Source: Haloarcula pelagica
GTDB taxonomy: Archaea > Halobacteriota > Halobacteria > Halobacteriales > Haloarculaceae
NCBI RefSeq assembly: GCF_030127105.1
Contig: NZ_CP126161.1
Location: 372,001 to 436,000 of the forward strand
Length of the DNA stretch: 64,000 nt
Direction of reading: 5' to 3'
Numbering within the stretch: position 1 is the stretch's first letter; each line of letters starts with the position of its first letter. Positions 53,918 to 62,692 of this stretch are shown in pieces. Both the position numbers and the translations under genes were made by a program. The notes under the pieces are model-generated. The model was not told where the DNA came from. It worked only from the letters and a program-made list of their open reading frames with translations, and did not search any database.

Positions 53918-54081
53918 GGAGCGGGGAGTGACCGAATCGGTCGAATTGCGGTGCGTGTTATACGCTCCGGTCCAGACGCTCCGAATCCTAGAATTCAGGG
54001 CATAGCGGGCTACTCTGTGGGTTTCTCTGGTCGACCCATCTAGCAACTTTTAACCGGCCCAATCCGGTAGGAGTGAGTAAG

Positions 54082-55980
54082 ATGGCGAGCAACAAGATTC
54101 TGGGTATCGACCTCGGGACCACGAACAGCGCGTTCGCGGTCATGGAAGGTGGCGACCCCGAAATCATCGTCAACGCCGAAGGCGAACGGACGACACCCTC
54201 CGTCGTCGCGTTCGACGACGGCGAACGGCTTGTCGGCAAGCCCGCGAAGAACCAGGCAGTCAAGAACCCCGAGCAGACCATCCAGTCGATCAAGCGCCAC
54301 ATGGGCGAGGACGACTACACGGTCACGCTCGACGGCGAGGAGTACACGCCCGAGCAGGTCTCGGCGATGATCCTCCAGAAGATCAAGCGCGACGCCGAGG
54401 AGTATCTCGGCGACGACATCGAGAAGGCGGTCATCACGGTCCCCGCGTACTTCAACGACCGGCAGCGCCAGGCGACCAAGGACGCCGGCGAGATCGCCGG
54501 CTTCGAGGTCGAGCGCATCGTCAACGAGCCCACCGCCGCGGCGATGGCCTACGGGCTCGACGACGAGTCCGACCAGACGGTTCTCGTCTACGACCTCGGT
54601 GGGGGCACCTTCGACGTATCTATTCTGGACCTCGGCGGCGGTGTCTACGAGGTCGTCGCCACGAACGGGGACAACGAACTGGGCGGTGACGACTGGGACC
54701 ACGCGATCATCGACCACCTCGCGGACGAGTTCGAGGCCGAACACGGCATCGATCTCCGCGAGGATCGGCAGGCCCTCCAGCGCCTGACCGAGGCCGCCGA
54801 GGAGGCCAAGATCGAACTCTCCTCGCGCAAGGAGACCCGGATCAACGAGCCGTTCATCGCGACGACCGACGACGGCCCGCTCGACCTGGAGAGCAAACTC
54901 ACTCGCGCGACCTTCGAGTCCCTGACCGAGGACCTCATCCAGCGGACCGTCGGCCCGACGGAGCAGGCCCTCGCCGACGCCGGCTACGACAAGGGCGACA
55001 TCGACGAGGTCATCCTGGTCGGTGGCTCCACGCGGATGCCCCAGGTCCAGGAGCAAGTCGAGGAGATGACCGGGCAGTCCCCGAAGAAGAACGTCAACCC
55101 CGACGAGGCCGTCTCGCTGGGCGCGGCGATCCAGGGCGGCGTCCTCGCGGGCGATGTCGACGACATCGTCCTGCTGGACGTGACGCCGCTGTCGCTCGGT
55201 GTGGAGGTCAAGGGTGGCCTGTTCGAGCGACTCATCGAGAAAAACACCACGATCCCGACCGAGGAGTCGAAGATCTTCACGACCGCCCAGGACAACCAGA
55301 CGCAGGTCCAGATCCGCGTCTTCCAGGGCGAGCGTGAGATCGCCGAGGAGAACGAACTGCTCGGCGCGTTCTCGCTGACCGGCATCCCGCCGGCGCCCGC
55401 GGGCACGCCCCAGATCGAGGTGACGTTCAACATCGACGAGAACGGCATCGTCAACGTCGAAGCCGAGGACAAGGGCTCGGGCAACCGCGAGGACATCACG
55501 ATCGAAGGCGGCGCCGGTCTCTCGGACGAGCAGATCGAGGAGATGCAGGAAGAGGCCGAACAGCACCAGGAAGAGGACCAGCAGCGCCGCGAACGCATCG
55601 AGGCCCGCAACGAGGCCGAGGCGTCGATCCGCCGCGCCGAGACCCTCATCGAGGAGAACGAGGAGGAGATCGACGCGGACCTCCAGAGCGACATCGAGGC
55701 GAAGATCGACGACGTGCAGGAAGTCCTCGAGGACGAGGACGCCACCAAGGAGGACTACGAGGAAGTCACCGAGGAACTCTCCGAGGAACTCCAGGAGATC
55801 GGCAAACAGATGTACGAAGGGCAGGCCCAGCAGGCCGCCGGCGGGGCTGCCGGCGGTGCCGCGGGCGCAGGGCCGGGCGGCGCAGCAGGCCCCGGCGGCG
55901 CCGCAGGCGGCGCGGCCGGGCAGGGCGAGGAGTACGTCGACGCCGACTTCGAGGATGTCGACGACGAAGACGAGAACTGA
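54082..55980 (+). CDS. dnaK: Chaperone DnaK (Hsp70)
   Basis: A 632-residue Hsp70. ATPase signatures: [18 protein letters not shown] (residues 6-23), [16 protein letters not shown] (near 171-186) and [14 protein letters not shown] (near 312-325). The substrate domain has [10 protein letters not shown] and the lid helices; the tail is a Gly/Ala-rich stretch ending EDVDDEDEN, the usual DnaK end. I prefer ATG 54082 over GTG 54073: AGGAG lies 9-13 bases before it. A TATA box CTTTTAACC is at 54047-54055. Confidence 0.97.
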   Translation: MASNKILGIDLGTTNSAFAVMEGGDPEIIVNAEGERTTPSVVAFDDGERLVGKPAKNQAVKNPEQTIQSIKRHMGEDDYTVTLDGEEYTPEQVSAMILQKIKRDAEEYLGDDIEKAVITVPAYFNDRQRQATKDAGEIAGFEVERIVNEPTAAAMAYGLDDESDQTVLVYDLGGGTFDVSILDLGGGVYEVVATNGDNELGGDDWDHAIIDHLADEFEAEHGIDLREDRQALQRLTEAAEEAKIELSSRKETRINEPFIATTDDGPLDLESKLTRATFESLTEDLIQRTVGPTEQALADAGYDKGDIDEVILVGGSTRMPQVQEQVEEMTGQSPKKNVNPDEAVSLGAAIQGGVLAGDVDDIVLLDVTPLSLGVEVKGGLFERLIEKNTTIPTEESKIFTTAQDNQTQVQIRVFQGEREIAEENELLGAFSLTGIPPAPAGTPQIEVTFNIDENGIVNVEAEDKGSGNREDITIEGGAGLSDEQIEEMQEEAEQHQEEDQQRRERIEARNEAEASIRRAETLIEENEEEIDADLQSDIEAKIDDVQEVLEDEDATKEDYEEVTEELSEELQEIGKQMYEGQAQQAAGGAAGGAAGAGPGGAAGPGGAAGGAAGQGEEYVDADFEDVDDEDEN

Positions 55981-56061
55981 ACGGACGGCTCTCCGTCGTC
56001 GACGATAGGCGGACACGACCCGTTTCGGACGAACCGATCACGACGGCACGGTGAGAGCGCC

Positions 56062-57813
56062 TCAGGCCGCTGGGGTCTCGTCCCCGTGAATCTGCTCGCC
56101 GCGGAACAGCCGCCGTGCGATCGTGAACGTCTGTTCTCGCTCCCGCCGCGTGGGGAAGTGCGCGGCCATGTAGCGGGCGGTCGCGATCAGCGGGAGGCGC
56201 CGTTCGGCGTCCGTCTCGGCGAACTCGTTCTGCCGGAAGGCGGCTTCGACGTTCTGGAGCGTGTGGAACCCGGCGTCTTCGCGGAGCAGCCCCTCGCCCA
56301 GCGTGCGCTTTAGCGCGGCTACGTCGCCGCCAGCGTCGAAGTGCTCGCCGACGAGGCGGCCGGCGTCGTTCACGCGGCCCTGTTCGTCGAACGTCGCCAG
56401 GAGGGCGGCGCGGATGTCGGCTGGATCGCGGTCCGACTCGCCGGGCTCGGGCACGGGCGCCGGCGGCGTGTTGAGGAACCGGTCCAGATAGACCGACATC
56501 GCCCCGTCGAAACAGGGGCGGTACGCCTCGACGGCGTCGGTCCGGGCCGCGAGCGCGTGGGCGGCGTTGGCGTAGCTGAACGTGTGGTGGACCGTGTTCC
56601 AGTCGCCGAACTCGTTGCTCGTGGCGAACTGCGCGACGCGGTGCGTGGCTGCCAGCGCGACGGCTCGGGTCAGTTGCTCGGCGGTCGCCCCGTCGCGGAT
56701 CGCGTCCCGGAGCGCGTCGACGATAGCCTCCGGGTCGTCGCCGAGCAGCGTCCCGACGAAGTCCGCTGGGCGCTCCCAGGTCCGTCCCCGACCCGCGGCG
56801 ACGAGGTCCGGCAGTGCGTCGTGGGCGTCGAAACACAGCGTCGCAACGTCGATCGGCTGGCGCCACTGGGACCGTTCCTCGCTGCGAGTCGCGTCGGTGA
56901 ACCGGTCGACGGTCGACGCCAGCACGTCCACCGCGTGGTCCCAGCCGACGTGATCGAGTGTCTCGATCGCTTTGTTCACGAAGTCGAGCGTGTGGCCGGT
57001 GTCGAGATAGAGGTGGTCGGTCGCCGCCGCGAGCAGGACCTCGACGAGGTCCTCGGGCGGCAGGGCGGCCGCGGCGGTCCGGAGACAGCGTTCTGCGCCG
57101 TCGCTGTCGCGGACCTCGCAGGTGTCGCGGAACCACGACTTCAGGCGCGCGTTCGAGAGGTCACCGTTGCCGAGTTCGTGCTGGGGGAACCGTGGCGCCT
57201 CGCCGGCGCAGTCGTCGGCCACCTCGCTGACGCCGACGTACATCGCCCGGAGTTTCTCCTCGTGGTCCAGGTCCTCGGAGAGGTTCGCCATCGCGGCCAG
57301 GATCGTCAGGCCGCTCGACCACCCGCCGGCACGGTACCGCGTACCGAACTCGACGGCCTTCGCCAGCGGCGTCGAGAACCCCTCGCCGAGGTCGTCGAGG
57401 TTGATGATCGCCTTGGCGGTGACCAGGTCCAGGTTCTCCTGCATCCCGTCGACGAGGCGGTTGCGCCAGTGGGTCGCCGGCGGCACGTCCGGTTCGGGGT
57501 CGGGATCGACGTAGACGGTGCCGTCCCGGAGCTCCACGGGGAACGTCTGGACATCGTCGGCCCACGGGTCGAGCGTGTCCCCGCAGGCCAGTTCGAACCG
57601 CGCGTGGTGCCAGTGACAGGTCAGGAGGCCGTCGTCGACGGTCCCCTTCGAGAGGGGAAAGCCCATGTGTGGACACCGGTTGTCGACGGCGTAGACGGTG
57701 CCGTCGTGGTGGAACAGCGCGATCGATCGGCCATCGAACTGGATCAACTGCGGCGAGTCGGCGTCCAGCTCGCCGAGGGGGAGACACTCGCGATAGCGGT
57801 CGTCGGTCGACAT
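56062..57813 (-). CDS. Rieske-type [2Fe-2S] protein fused to a large unassigned helical domain
   Basis: A 583-residue soluble protein. Residues 1-105 form a Rieske ferredoxin domain with the cluster ligands Cys47-Pro-His49 and Cys66-His-Trp-His69, correctly spaced (16 residues between H49 and C66). Residues about 110-583 are mainly helical with repeated His-containing segments (DHLYLDTGHTLDFVNKAIETLDHVGWDHA, NTVHHTFSYANAAHALAARTD, GFHTLQNVEAAFRQ). This reminds me of the questin-oxidase-like (DUF4243) family, from memory only. The Rieske part would feed electrons to the C-terminal domain, as in Rieske oxygenases, but the domain is not the standard one. Located between dnaK and dnaJ on the opposite strand. 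Confidence 0.75.
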   Translation of the reverse strand: MSTDDRYRECLPLGELDADSPQLIQFDGRSIALFHHDGTVYAVDNRCPHMGFPLSKGTVDDGLLTCHWHHARFELACGDTLDPWADDVQTFPVELRDGTVYVDPDPEPDVPPATHWRNRLVDGMQENLDLVTAKAIINLDDLGEGFSTPLAKAVEFGTRYRAGGWSSGLTILAAMANLSEDLDHEEKLRAMYVGVSEVADDCAGEAPRFPQHELGNGDLSNARLKSWFRDTCEVRDSDGAERCLRTAAAALPPEDLVEVLLAAATDHLYLDTGHTLDFVNKAIETLDHVGWDHAVDVLASTVDRFTDATRSEERSQWRQPIDVATLCFDAHDALPDLVAAGRGRTWERPADFVGTLLGDDPEAIVDALRDAIRDGATAEQLTRAVALAATHRVAQFATSNEFGDWNTVHHTFSYANAAHALAARTDAVEAYRPCFDGAMSVYLDRFLNTPPAPVPEPGESDRDPADIRAALLATFDEQGRVNDAGRLVGEHFDAGGDVAALKRTLGEGLLREDAGFHTLQNVEAAFRQNEFAETDAERRLPLIATARYMAAHFPTRREREQTFTIARRLFRGEQIHGDETPAA

Positions 57814-57884
57814 GTGTGAACAGACGGCACAGACTGGCGTAAAGATTTGCTGTCCTCCGTTTCGGGACCGACGACACAGCCGGA

Positions 57885-58400
57885 TCAGCCGCCGTCGGCC
57901 GTCAGCGTGGCCTCGGCGATGGCGACGGACCGCTCCTCGGGCGCACCGAGCAGGCGACCGGTCCAGACGACCGTGACCCTGTCACCGGCTTCGAGATGGA
58001 AGCCGACGGAGGCGTCGCCGTCGAGGTAGTCCCCGTCCCCGTCGCTGTCGACGCGCGGGTCGTCGACGGTAAACGAGTCGCCCTGTTCGACCGGGAGGCC
58101 GGTTTCGTCGGCCCAGACCACGGTCGTCGAGGCGTTCCTGTCGGCGTCCGTCACGACTACCGAGAGCGTCCGGGTGTTGGTCCCGGTCAGCCGGTCGCCG
58201 CCGGCGTGGGTGAGCGTCACCGCCCCGGCGTCGGCGTCGAACGCCGTCTCGACGGTGATCTCGGGCGCCGAGGTCCGGAGGTCCGCGCCGGGGCCGACAG
58301 CCAGGACGGCGAGTCCGGCGGCGGCCAGCACCGCCAGCGTCCAGACCGCCAGCCGCTCGGCAGTGATCCCACCCCGGTCCGCCGACGGTCGCCGTGTCAT
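57885..58400 (-). CDS. Type IV pilin-like membrane-anchored protein
   Basis: A 171-residue protein with one N-terminal membrane segment (about 17-38) and an extracytoplasmic beta domain. The segments VTLTHAGGDRLTGTNTRTLSVVVTD, GDSFTVDDP and LEAGDRVTVVWTGRL match the pattern of the C-terminal domain of archaeal type IV pilins. An Asp/Gly loop DSDGDGDYLDGD (near 121-132) may bind calcium. The N-terminus lacks the usual pilin peptidase site, so it may be a pilin-domain protein that is not processed. Unlike its neighbours it has no chaperone link. Confidence 0.6.
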   Translation of the reverse strand: MTRRPSADRGGITAERLAVWTLAVLAAAGLAVLAVGPGADLRTSAPEITVETAFDADAGAVTLTHAGGDRLTGTNTRTLSVVVTDADRNASTTVVWADETGLPVEQGDSFTVDDPRVDSDGDGDYLDGDASVGFHLEAGDRVTVVWTGRLLGAPEERSVAIAEATLTADGG

Positions 58401-58487
58401 CGTTCGGTACTCCGCAGGCTCCGAAATAAGCCCCGCGGTCCCGAGCGGTGACGTGACACTTAGGTGAGTGGGTCGAGACAGAGGCGT

Positions 58488-59279
58488 ATGGTCGGGGGAG
58501 AACGGACGAGGCGTGCGGTATTGGCGGGCATCGGCGGCCTCACGCTCGCCGGTGTCGCCGAGGCCGTCTCGAACCCGAGAAGCGACGTGGCGTTCGATTG
58601 GCCCTGGGGCGACGACCAAGCGTCGGTCGGACAGACACCGACACCCGAACCACAGGGAACGCCGGTGACTCCTGTCCCGACGGCGGGGACGGCTGAACCG
58701 GGCGGCTGTCGCTCCGCGTTCGAGTCTGGCTTCGAGCGGCCGCTCGACGACCGGTTCCGGTCTTCGGGGTTCAGCGTCGAACGGACGACCGAATACGCCC
58801 GGTCGGGCGAGCACGGCGTCCTGCTGCGTGCCCGCAGCAGCGACTTCGAGTCGAAGCTCCGGTCGCAGGCACGGTTTTGCGGGGACGTGACGGCCGAAGT
58901 GGCGGGCCGGTACGTCGTCGCTGGCGGCGGTGGCGCGAACTTCACGCTCGCGCTCGTCGACCCCGACTCGTTCGCCAAACTGGCCGTAGGACCGATGCAG
59001 TCGGGCAACGCCGTCGCGGTACAGGAGTGGACCGGGCAGGGCGGGTCGGTGACCGGGTGGGCCTCGCTCCCGCGGACCGTCGGGACCGACTGGTCGTCAC
59101 TCGCGCTGTCTGTCTCGGCGGGGACGGTGACCGCAACCGTCGACGGCACGAGCACGACCTACGAGACGACCGACGACTGGACGGACCGGCCCGTTCGGCT
59201 CCAGTTACGGACGAAGACGACGACGACCGGTTCGGACGTTGCCGCGGCGTTCGACGACCTCCGTGTTCGGACGGGGTGA
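58488..59279 (+). CDS. Tat-exported protein, unknown function
   Basis: A 263-residue secreted protein. Tat signal RTRRAVLAGIGGLTLAG at residues 6-22, then a Thr/Pro-rich linker (about 50-80), then a beta-rich domain (about 85-260) with jelly-roll-like spacing (SGEHGVLLRARSSDF, ADRYVV-like and WSSLALSVSAGTVTATVDG strands), as in carbohydrate-binding or concanavalin-like lectin domains. No catalytic residues recognised. An ATG eight codons upstream is possible; ATG 58488 places the twin arginines at normal distance. Resembles in layout the lipoprotein at 5928. Confidence 0.75.
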   Translation: MVGGERTRRAVLAGIGGLTLAGVAEAVSNPRSDVAFDWPWGDDQASVGQTPTPEPQGTPVTPVPTAGTAEPGGCRSAFESGFERPLDDRFRSSGFSVERTTEYARSGEHGVLLRARSSDFESKLRSQARFCGDVTAEVAGRYVVAGGGGANFTLALVDPDSFAKLAVGPMQSGNAVAVQEWTGQGGSVTGWASLPRTVGTDWSSLALSVSAGTVTATVDGTSTTYETTDDWTDRPVRLQLRTKTTTTGSDVAAAFDDLRVRTG

Positions 59280-59338
59280 CCGGCCCGTCCCGGACCCGTT
59301 CTTTTCAAGTACGTCAATCGTATACCCCACAACAACGA

Positions 59339-60493
59339 ATGAGTCAGGATTTCTACGAGATACTGGGCGTCTCCCAGGACGCCTCCGAGGACGAGATCAA
59401 GGAGGCCTATCGGGAGAAAGCCAGGGAGTACCACCCGGATGTCAGCGACGACCCCAACGCCGAGGAGAAGTTCAAGCAGGCCAAGAAGGCAAAGGAGGTG
59501 CTGACCGACCAGGAGAAGCGCCAGATGTACGACCAGATGGGTCACGAGCGCTTCGAGCAGGCCGAGAAACACGGCGGCGCCGGTGGCGGCGCGGGCGGCC
59601 GCGGCGGCATGGGCGGGGACCCGTTCGGCGGTGCCGGCGGGTTCGACATGCAGGACATCTTCGACCAGTTCTTCGGCGGCGGTGGCGGCCGTCGCGGCGG
59701 CGGGAATCGCCCGCGCCAGGGCCAGGACCTCCAGACACGCATGGAGATCGACCTGGAGGAGGCCTACGAGGGCGCGACGAAGCAACTGACCGTCACCCGA
59801 CCGGAGCAGTGTGACGACTGCGACGGGAAGGGTCATCCTCCGGGCACCGACTCACAGACCTGTCCGGAGTGTGACGGCCAGGGACAGACGACCCGCGTCC
59901 AGCAGACGCCGATGGGCCGGGTTCAGCAGACGACGACCTGCCGGCGCTGTGAGGGCGACGGGACGCTGTACGACGAAACGTGTTCGACCTGTGGCGGTAA
60001 CGGCGTCGTCAACAACGAGGCGAACCTGGAGGTCGAGATCCCGCCGGGGATCGCCGACGGGCAGACGATGCGCATGGAGCGGGAAGGTGCGCCGGGCGAG
60101 CGGGGCGGCCCCAACGGCGACCTGCTGATCGAGGTCACCGTCCGGGACCACCCCGACTTCGAGCGCGACGGCGACGACCTCTCGCACAAACACCCCATCT
60201 CGTTCCCGCAGGCGGTGTTCGGGGACACGATCACGGTGCCGACACTGGACGGGGAGGTCGAGGTCGACGTGCCAAGCGGGACCCAGAGCGGCGAGGTGTT
60301 CCGCCTGGAGGGCAAGGGGATGCCGCGCCTGCGCCGGCGCGGGCAGGGCGACCTCTACGTTCAGGTCCAGATCGTCACGCCGGACTCGCTCAACAGCGAG
60401 CAAAAGGAGGCCCTCGAACAGTTCGCCGAGGCCGGCGGCGAGGAAGTCGAGATCGAGGAAGGGTTCTTCGAGAAACTGAAGAACTCGCTGTAG
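59339..60493 (+). CDS. dnaJ: Chaperone DnaJ (Hsp40)
   Basis: A 384-residue type I Hsp40. J domain residues 4-70 with HPD at 32-34; Gly/Phe-rich region about 80-125; zinc domain with four CxxC repeats (C158-C161, C175-C178, C201-C204, C215-C218) followed by the substrate domain and ending at KLKNSL. It stimulates DnaK ATP hydrolysis and delivers substrates. It is separated from dnaK by about 3.4 kb containing three other genes, but is on the same strand. Start ATG 59339 is the first residue of the J domain. Confidence 0.97.
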   Translation: MSQDFYEILGVSQDASEDEIKEAYREKAREYHPDVSDDPNAEEKFKQAKKAKEVLTDQEKRQMYDQMGHERFEQAEKHGGAGGGAGGRGGMGGDPFGGAGGFDMQDIFDQFFGGGGGRRGGGNRPRQGQDLQTRMEIDLEEAYEGATKQLTVTRPEQCDDCDGKGHPPGTDSQTCPECDGQGQTTRVQQTPMGRVQQTTTCRRCEGDGTLYDETCSTCGGNGVVNNEANLEVEIPPGIADGQTMRMEREGAPGERGGPNGDLLIEVTVRDHPDFERDGDDLSHKHPISFPQAVFGDTITVPTLDGEVEVDVPSGTQSGEVFRLEGKGMPRLRRRGQGDLYVQVQIVTPDSLNSEQKEALEQFAEAGGEEVEIEEGFFEKLKNSL

Positions 60494-60506
60494 CCCCCGG
60501 CGGGGC

Positions 60507-60812
60507 TCACTCGCCGCTGGCGGCCGTTCCAGTCTCGTCCAGCCGCCCCTCGTATTTCGCCAGGGCGGTGTCGAGCGCCTCGTCGGCGTCGATGTCCAGT
60601 TCCGCACACAGCGCCAGCAGCGCGAACAGCGTGTCTCCGAGTTCGTCCTCGGCCACTGTTGCGCTCTCGGGGTCGCTCCCGTAGGCCGTCGACTCGGTGA
60701 GTTCCTTCGCGACCTCGCCCAGTTCGGACGCGAGGTCGAGCAGGCGGTAGGCGGGCGGAGCGGAGAGCTCGTGGTCCTCGACGAAGGCGGCGACGCGGTC
60801 CTGTTGGTCCAT
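60507..60812 (-). CDS. MazG-like nucleotide pyrophosphohydrolase
   Basis: A 101-residue all-helical enzyme. The EELGEVAKELTES-like stretch (LASELGEVAKELTES, near 28-42) and the ExxD pair in VAEDELGDTLFALLALCAEL (near 53-72) match MazG-type active sites binding Mg2+. It removes pyrophosphate from (possibly non-canonical) NTPs; exact substrate unknown. It converges with dnaJ; the 13-base gap is too short for a standard terminator. Confidence 0.82.
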   Translation of the reverse strand: MDQQDRVAAFVEDHELSAPPAYRLLDLASELGEVAKELTESTAYGSDPESATVAEDELGDTLFALLALCAELDIDADEALDTALAKYEGRLDETGTAASGE

Positions 60813-60890
60813 GGCGGAACGGGTCGGGGCTGGTTCATCGGCGTTGTGGTTTCCGGCCGGTTTTTGCCCGGGCGGTCCCAAGCCGGCGGT

Positions 60891-61646
60891 ATGCAGACAC
60901 TCGGAGACCTCGTCGCCGCGGCCCGGGAACGCGAGGGCGTGCTGTTCACCGCGCCGGAGCGCAGCGCCCCCTACAGCTACCACGACTTCGGGACCAACGT
61001 CTGGAAAGGTGGGAACCTGCTGCGCCACTACGGCGTCCGCGAGGGGATGCGGGTCGCCGTCGTCGCCGGCCCGAAGTCCCCCGAGGACGGGGACGAGCCG
61101 GGGTACCTGCGGGAGGCCCCGGACGCCGTGCTCGCTTTCCTCGCCGCGGCGCTTGACGGTGCCGTCGTCGACATGGACCCGCCCGGTGCCGTCGACGCGA
61201 CGGCGCTGATCGCGCCGGCCGCGTGGCTCGACCGCTACGAACTCGGTCCCGGGACGAAGGCGCTGGCCTACGGCGGCCCCAGCGACGACCCGACCGTCGC
61301 CCAGTTCGAGCGGGAACTGTGGAGCGAGAACCCGCTGGCCCCGCCGGCCGAGTTGGCACCCGACGATCCGGCGCTGGCCGGCGCGGAGACGTACACCCAC
61401 GGGGCGTTGCTCGCGGCCAGCGAACGGGTCGTCGCCGACTACGACATCGACGAGGGAACGAGGGTCGCGTTGCGAGCGCCGATCACGTCCGCCGGGGCGC
61501 TCGTCGCCGGCGTACTCGCCCCGATGCGTGCCGGCGGGACGGTCCTGCTGGGCCGGGACAGCGACGAGGTCGGCGACGTGGCCGTCGCTGACGAGGGGTC
61601 GGTTCCGGAAGAACGCGTCGTCACGCCCGCGGACGTTTCAGTGTGA
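60891..61646 (+). CDS. Truncated acyl-adenylate synthetase-like protein
   Basis: A 251-residue protein related to AMP-forming acyl-CoA synthetases. The N-terminal part (TLGDLVAAAREREGVLFTAPERSAPYSYHDFGTNVWKGGNLLRHYGVREGMRVAVV) matches the first subdomain, and the rest follows the same fold up to AGVLAPMRAGGTVLLGRDSDE, but the ATP P-loop (YTSGTTGxPK), the TGD hinge and the C-terminal lid are all missing. A full enzyme has 500-650 residues. Either it is a binding-only paralogue or the remains of a longer gene. Divergent from the MazG-like gene. Confidence 0.7.
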   Translation: MQTLGDLVAAAREREGVLFTAPERSAPYSYHDFGTNVWKGGNLLRHYGVREGMRVAVVAGPKSPEDGDEPGYLREAPDAVLAFLAAALDGAVVDMDPPGAVDATALIAPAAWLDRYELGPGTKALAYGGPSDDPTVAQFERELWSENPLAPPAELAPDDPALAGAETYTHGALLAASERVVADYDIDEGTRVALRAPITSAGALVAGVLAPMRAGGTVLLGRDSDEVGDVAVADEGSVPEERVVTPADVSV

Positions 61647-61823
61647 CGCGCGGTACTCGCCGTTTTTCATCCCGAAGAAGAACGCGACGACCGAGAAGAC
61701 GATCATCGAGGGCAGGACCATCATGAAGACCGTAGAGGGAGTCATCACGGTCGTGAGAGCGACCGCCGCGACGGCGACGATCACGACGAGTGGAACCACC
61801 GAACGTAGGAAGTCGAATTCCAT
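61638..61823 (-). CDS. Small two-helix membrane protein
   Basis: A 61-residue hydrophobic protein with two membrane helices (about 9-25 and 31-49) and a short basic tail (GMKNGEYRASH). Unknown function; it resembles a small conserved haloarchaeal membrane protein family. Its 3' end overlaps the end of the synthetase-like gene by nine bases. Confidence 0.65.
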   Translation of the reverse strand: MEFDFLRSVVPLVVIVAVAAVALTTVMTPSTVFMMVLPSMIVFSVVAFFFGMKNGEYRASH

Positions 61824-61864
61824 GGCGGGCGACGGTTAGGACCACAGGCCCGTAACTGTCGCGG

Positions 61865-62608
61865 TCACCGATTCGGCCGAACGAGGTCCGCAAGCGTCAC
61901 CAGAAGCCCCAGGAGCCACCCCAGCGGGATCGAGATTCCCAGCCAGATGAGTACGTAGGCCAGTCCCTGGCGCTCGAACCGCTGGATGAAAAACTGTGCG
62001 ACCGTGTTCTGCCGGCCCAGCACGTCGAACAGGAGCCACCGCGAGAGCGTGTCACTGACCGAGAGCGCGACCTGTGGCGCCGCCGTCGAGTACAGCGCCG
62101 CCACGACCGGCGGGAGGAAGATAGCGGTGACGGCGAAGGGGTAGGCGAACAGCACCGTCGTCGCCCGGCCGCCCACTGAGCGCGCACCGACGGCGAGCGC
62201 CGCGGAGACGGTCGCGACACCCCCGGCGGCGGCGACGGCCGCCAGTTCGCCGGTCCCGAGATCGAGCTGGAAGCGAGCCAGCGCGGTCAACAGCCCCCAG
62301 ACGAGCAGCGAGAGCAAGACGACCCCGAGCACACCCAGGCGGGTCGCGGTGCCGTCGATGCGTCGGGCCTGGTAGCGGACGACGACACCGAACAGTACGA
62401 GCGGGTACAGCAGTGCGATGACCGGGACACCCAGTCCCGACCAGAGTCGGTACAGCGCCATCCCGAACTGTGAGTCGGGGGTCCAGGTGCCAAGCACCGT
62501 ATCGCCGGCGTCGCGCTGTCGCGGATAGACGAGCTCCATCCACGTCTCGTGTAGCCGCTTCAGGTCGATACGGATCCCCCCGACGACCCCCTGACTGCCG
62601 ACGGACAT
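61865..62608 (-). CDS. Polytopic membrane protein, unknown function
   Basis: A 247-residue protein with a soluble N-terminal 45 residues (ending GTWTPDSQFGMALYRLWSG) and about six membrane helices. No known motif. The start ATG 62608 is chosen over an in-frame ATG 19 codons upstream because the earlier residues are unlike a coding sequence. It lies downstream of an aldo/keto reductase on the same strand with an 84-base gap. Confidence 0.65.
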   Translation of the reverse strand: MSVGSQGVVGGIRIDLKRLHETWMELVYPRQRDAGDTVLGTWTPDSQFGMALYRLWSGLGVPVIALLYPLVLFGVVVRYQARRIDGTATRLGVLGVVLLSLLVWGLLTALARFQLDLGTGELAAVAAAGGVATVSAALAVGARSVGGRATTVLFAYPFAVTAIFLPPVVAALYSTAAPQVALSVSDTLSRWLLFDVLGRQNTVAQFFIQRFERQGLAYVLIWLGISIPLGWLLGLLVTLADLVRPNR

Positions 62609-62692
62609 ACGGAGTGGTTTCGCCCCTCTATCGTTAAAGTTTTGAGGCCCATTATCCGTCAGCACAGCGACAGACTGCGGGCGATTCCGGGG

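Noticed and set aside
53824-53928. CRISPR-like array in the grpE-dnaK spacer
   Set aside because: Only two full copies and one fragment; the spacing and flanks do not fit an array and no cas genes are present.
54040-56016. 658-codon open frame opposite dnaK
   Set aside because: Antisense open frames over dnaK are a known artefact; the Hsp70 frame is certain.
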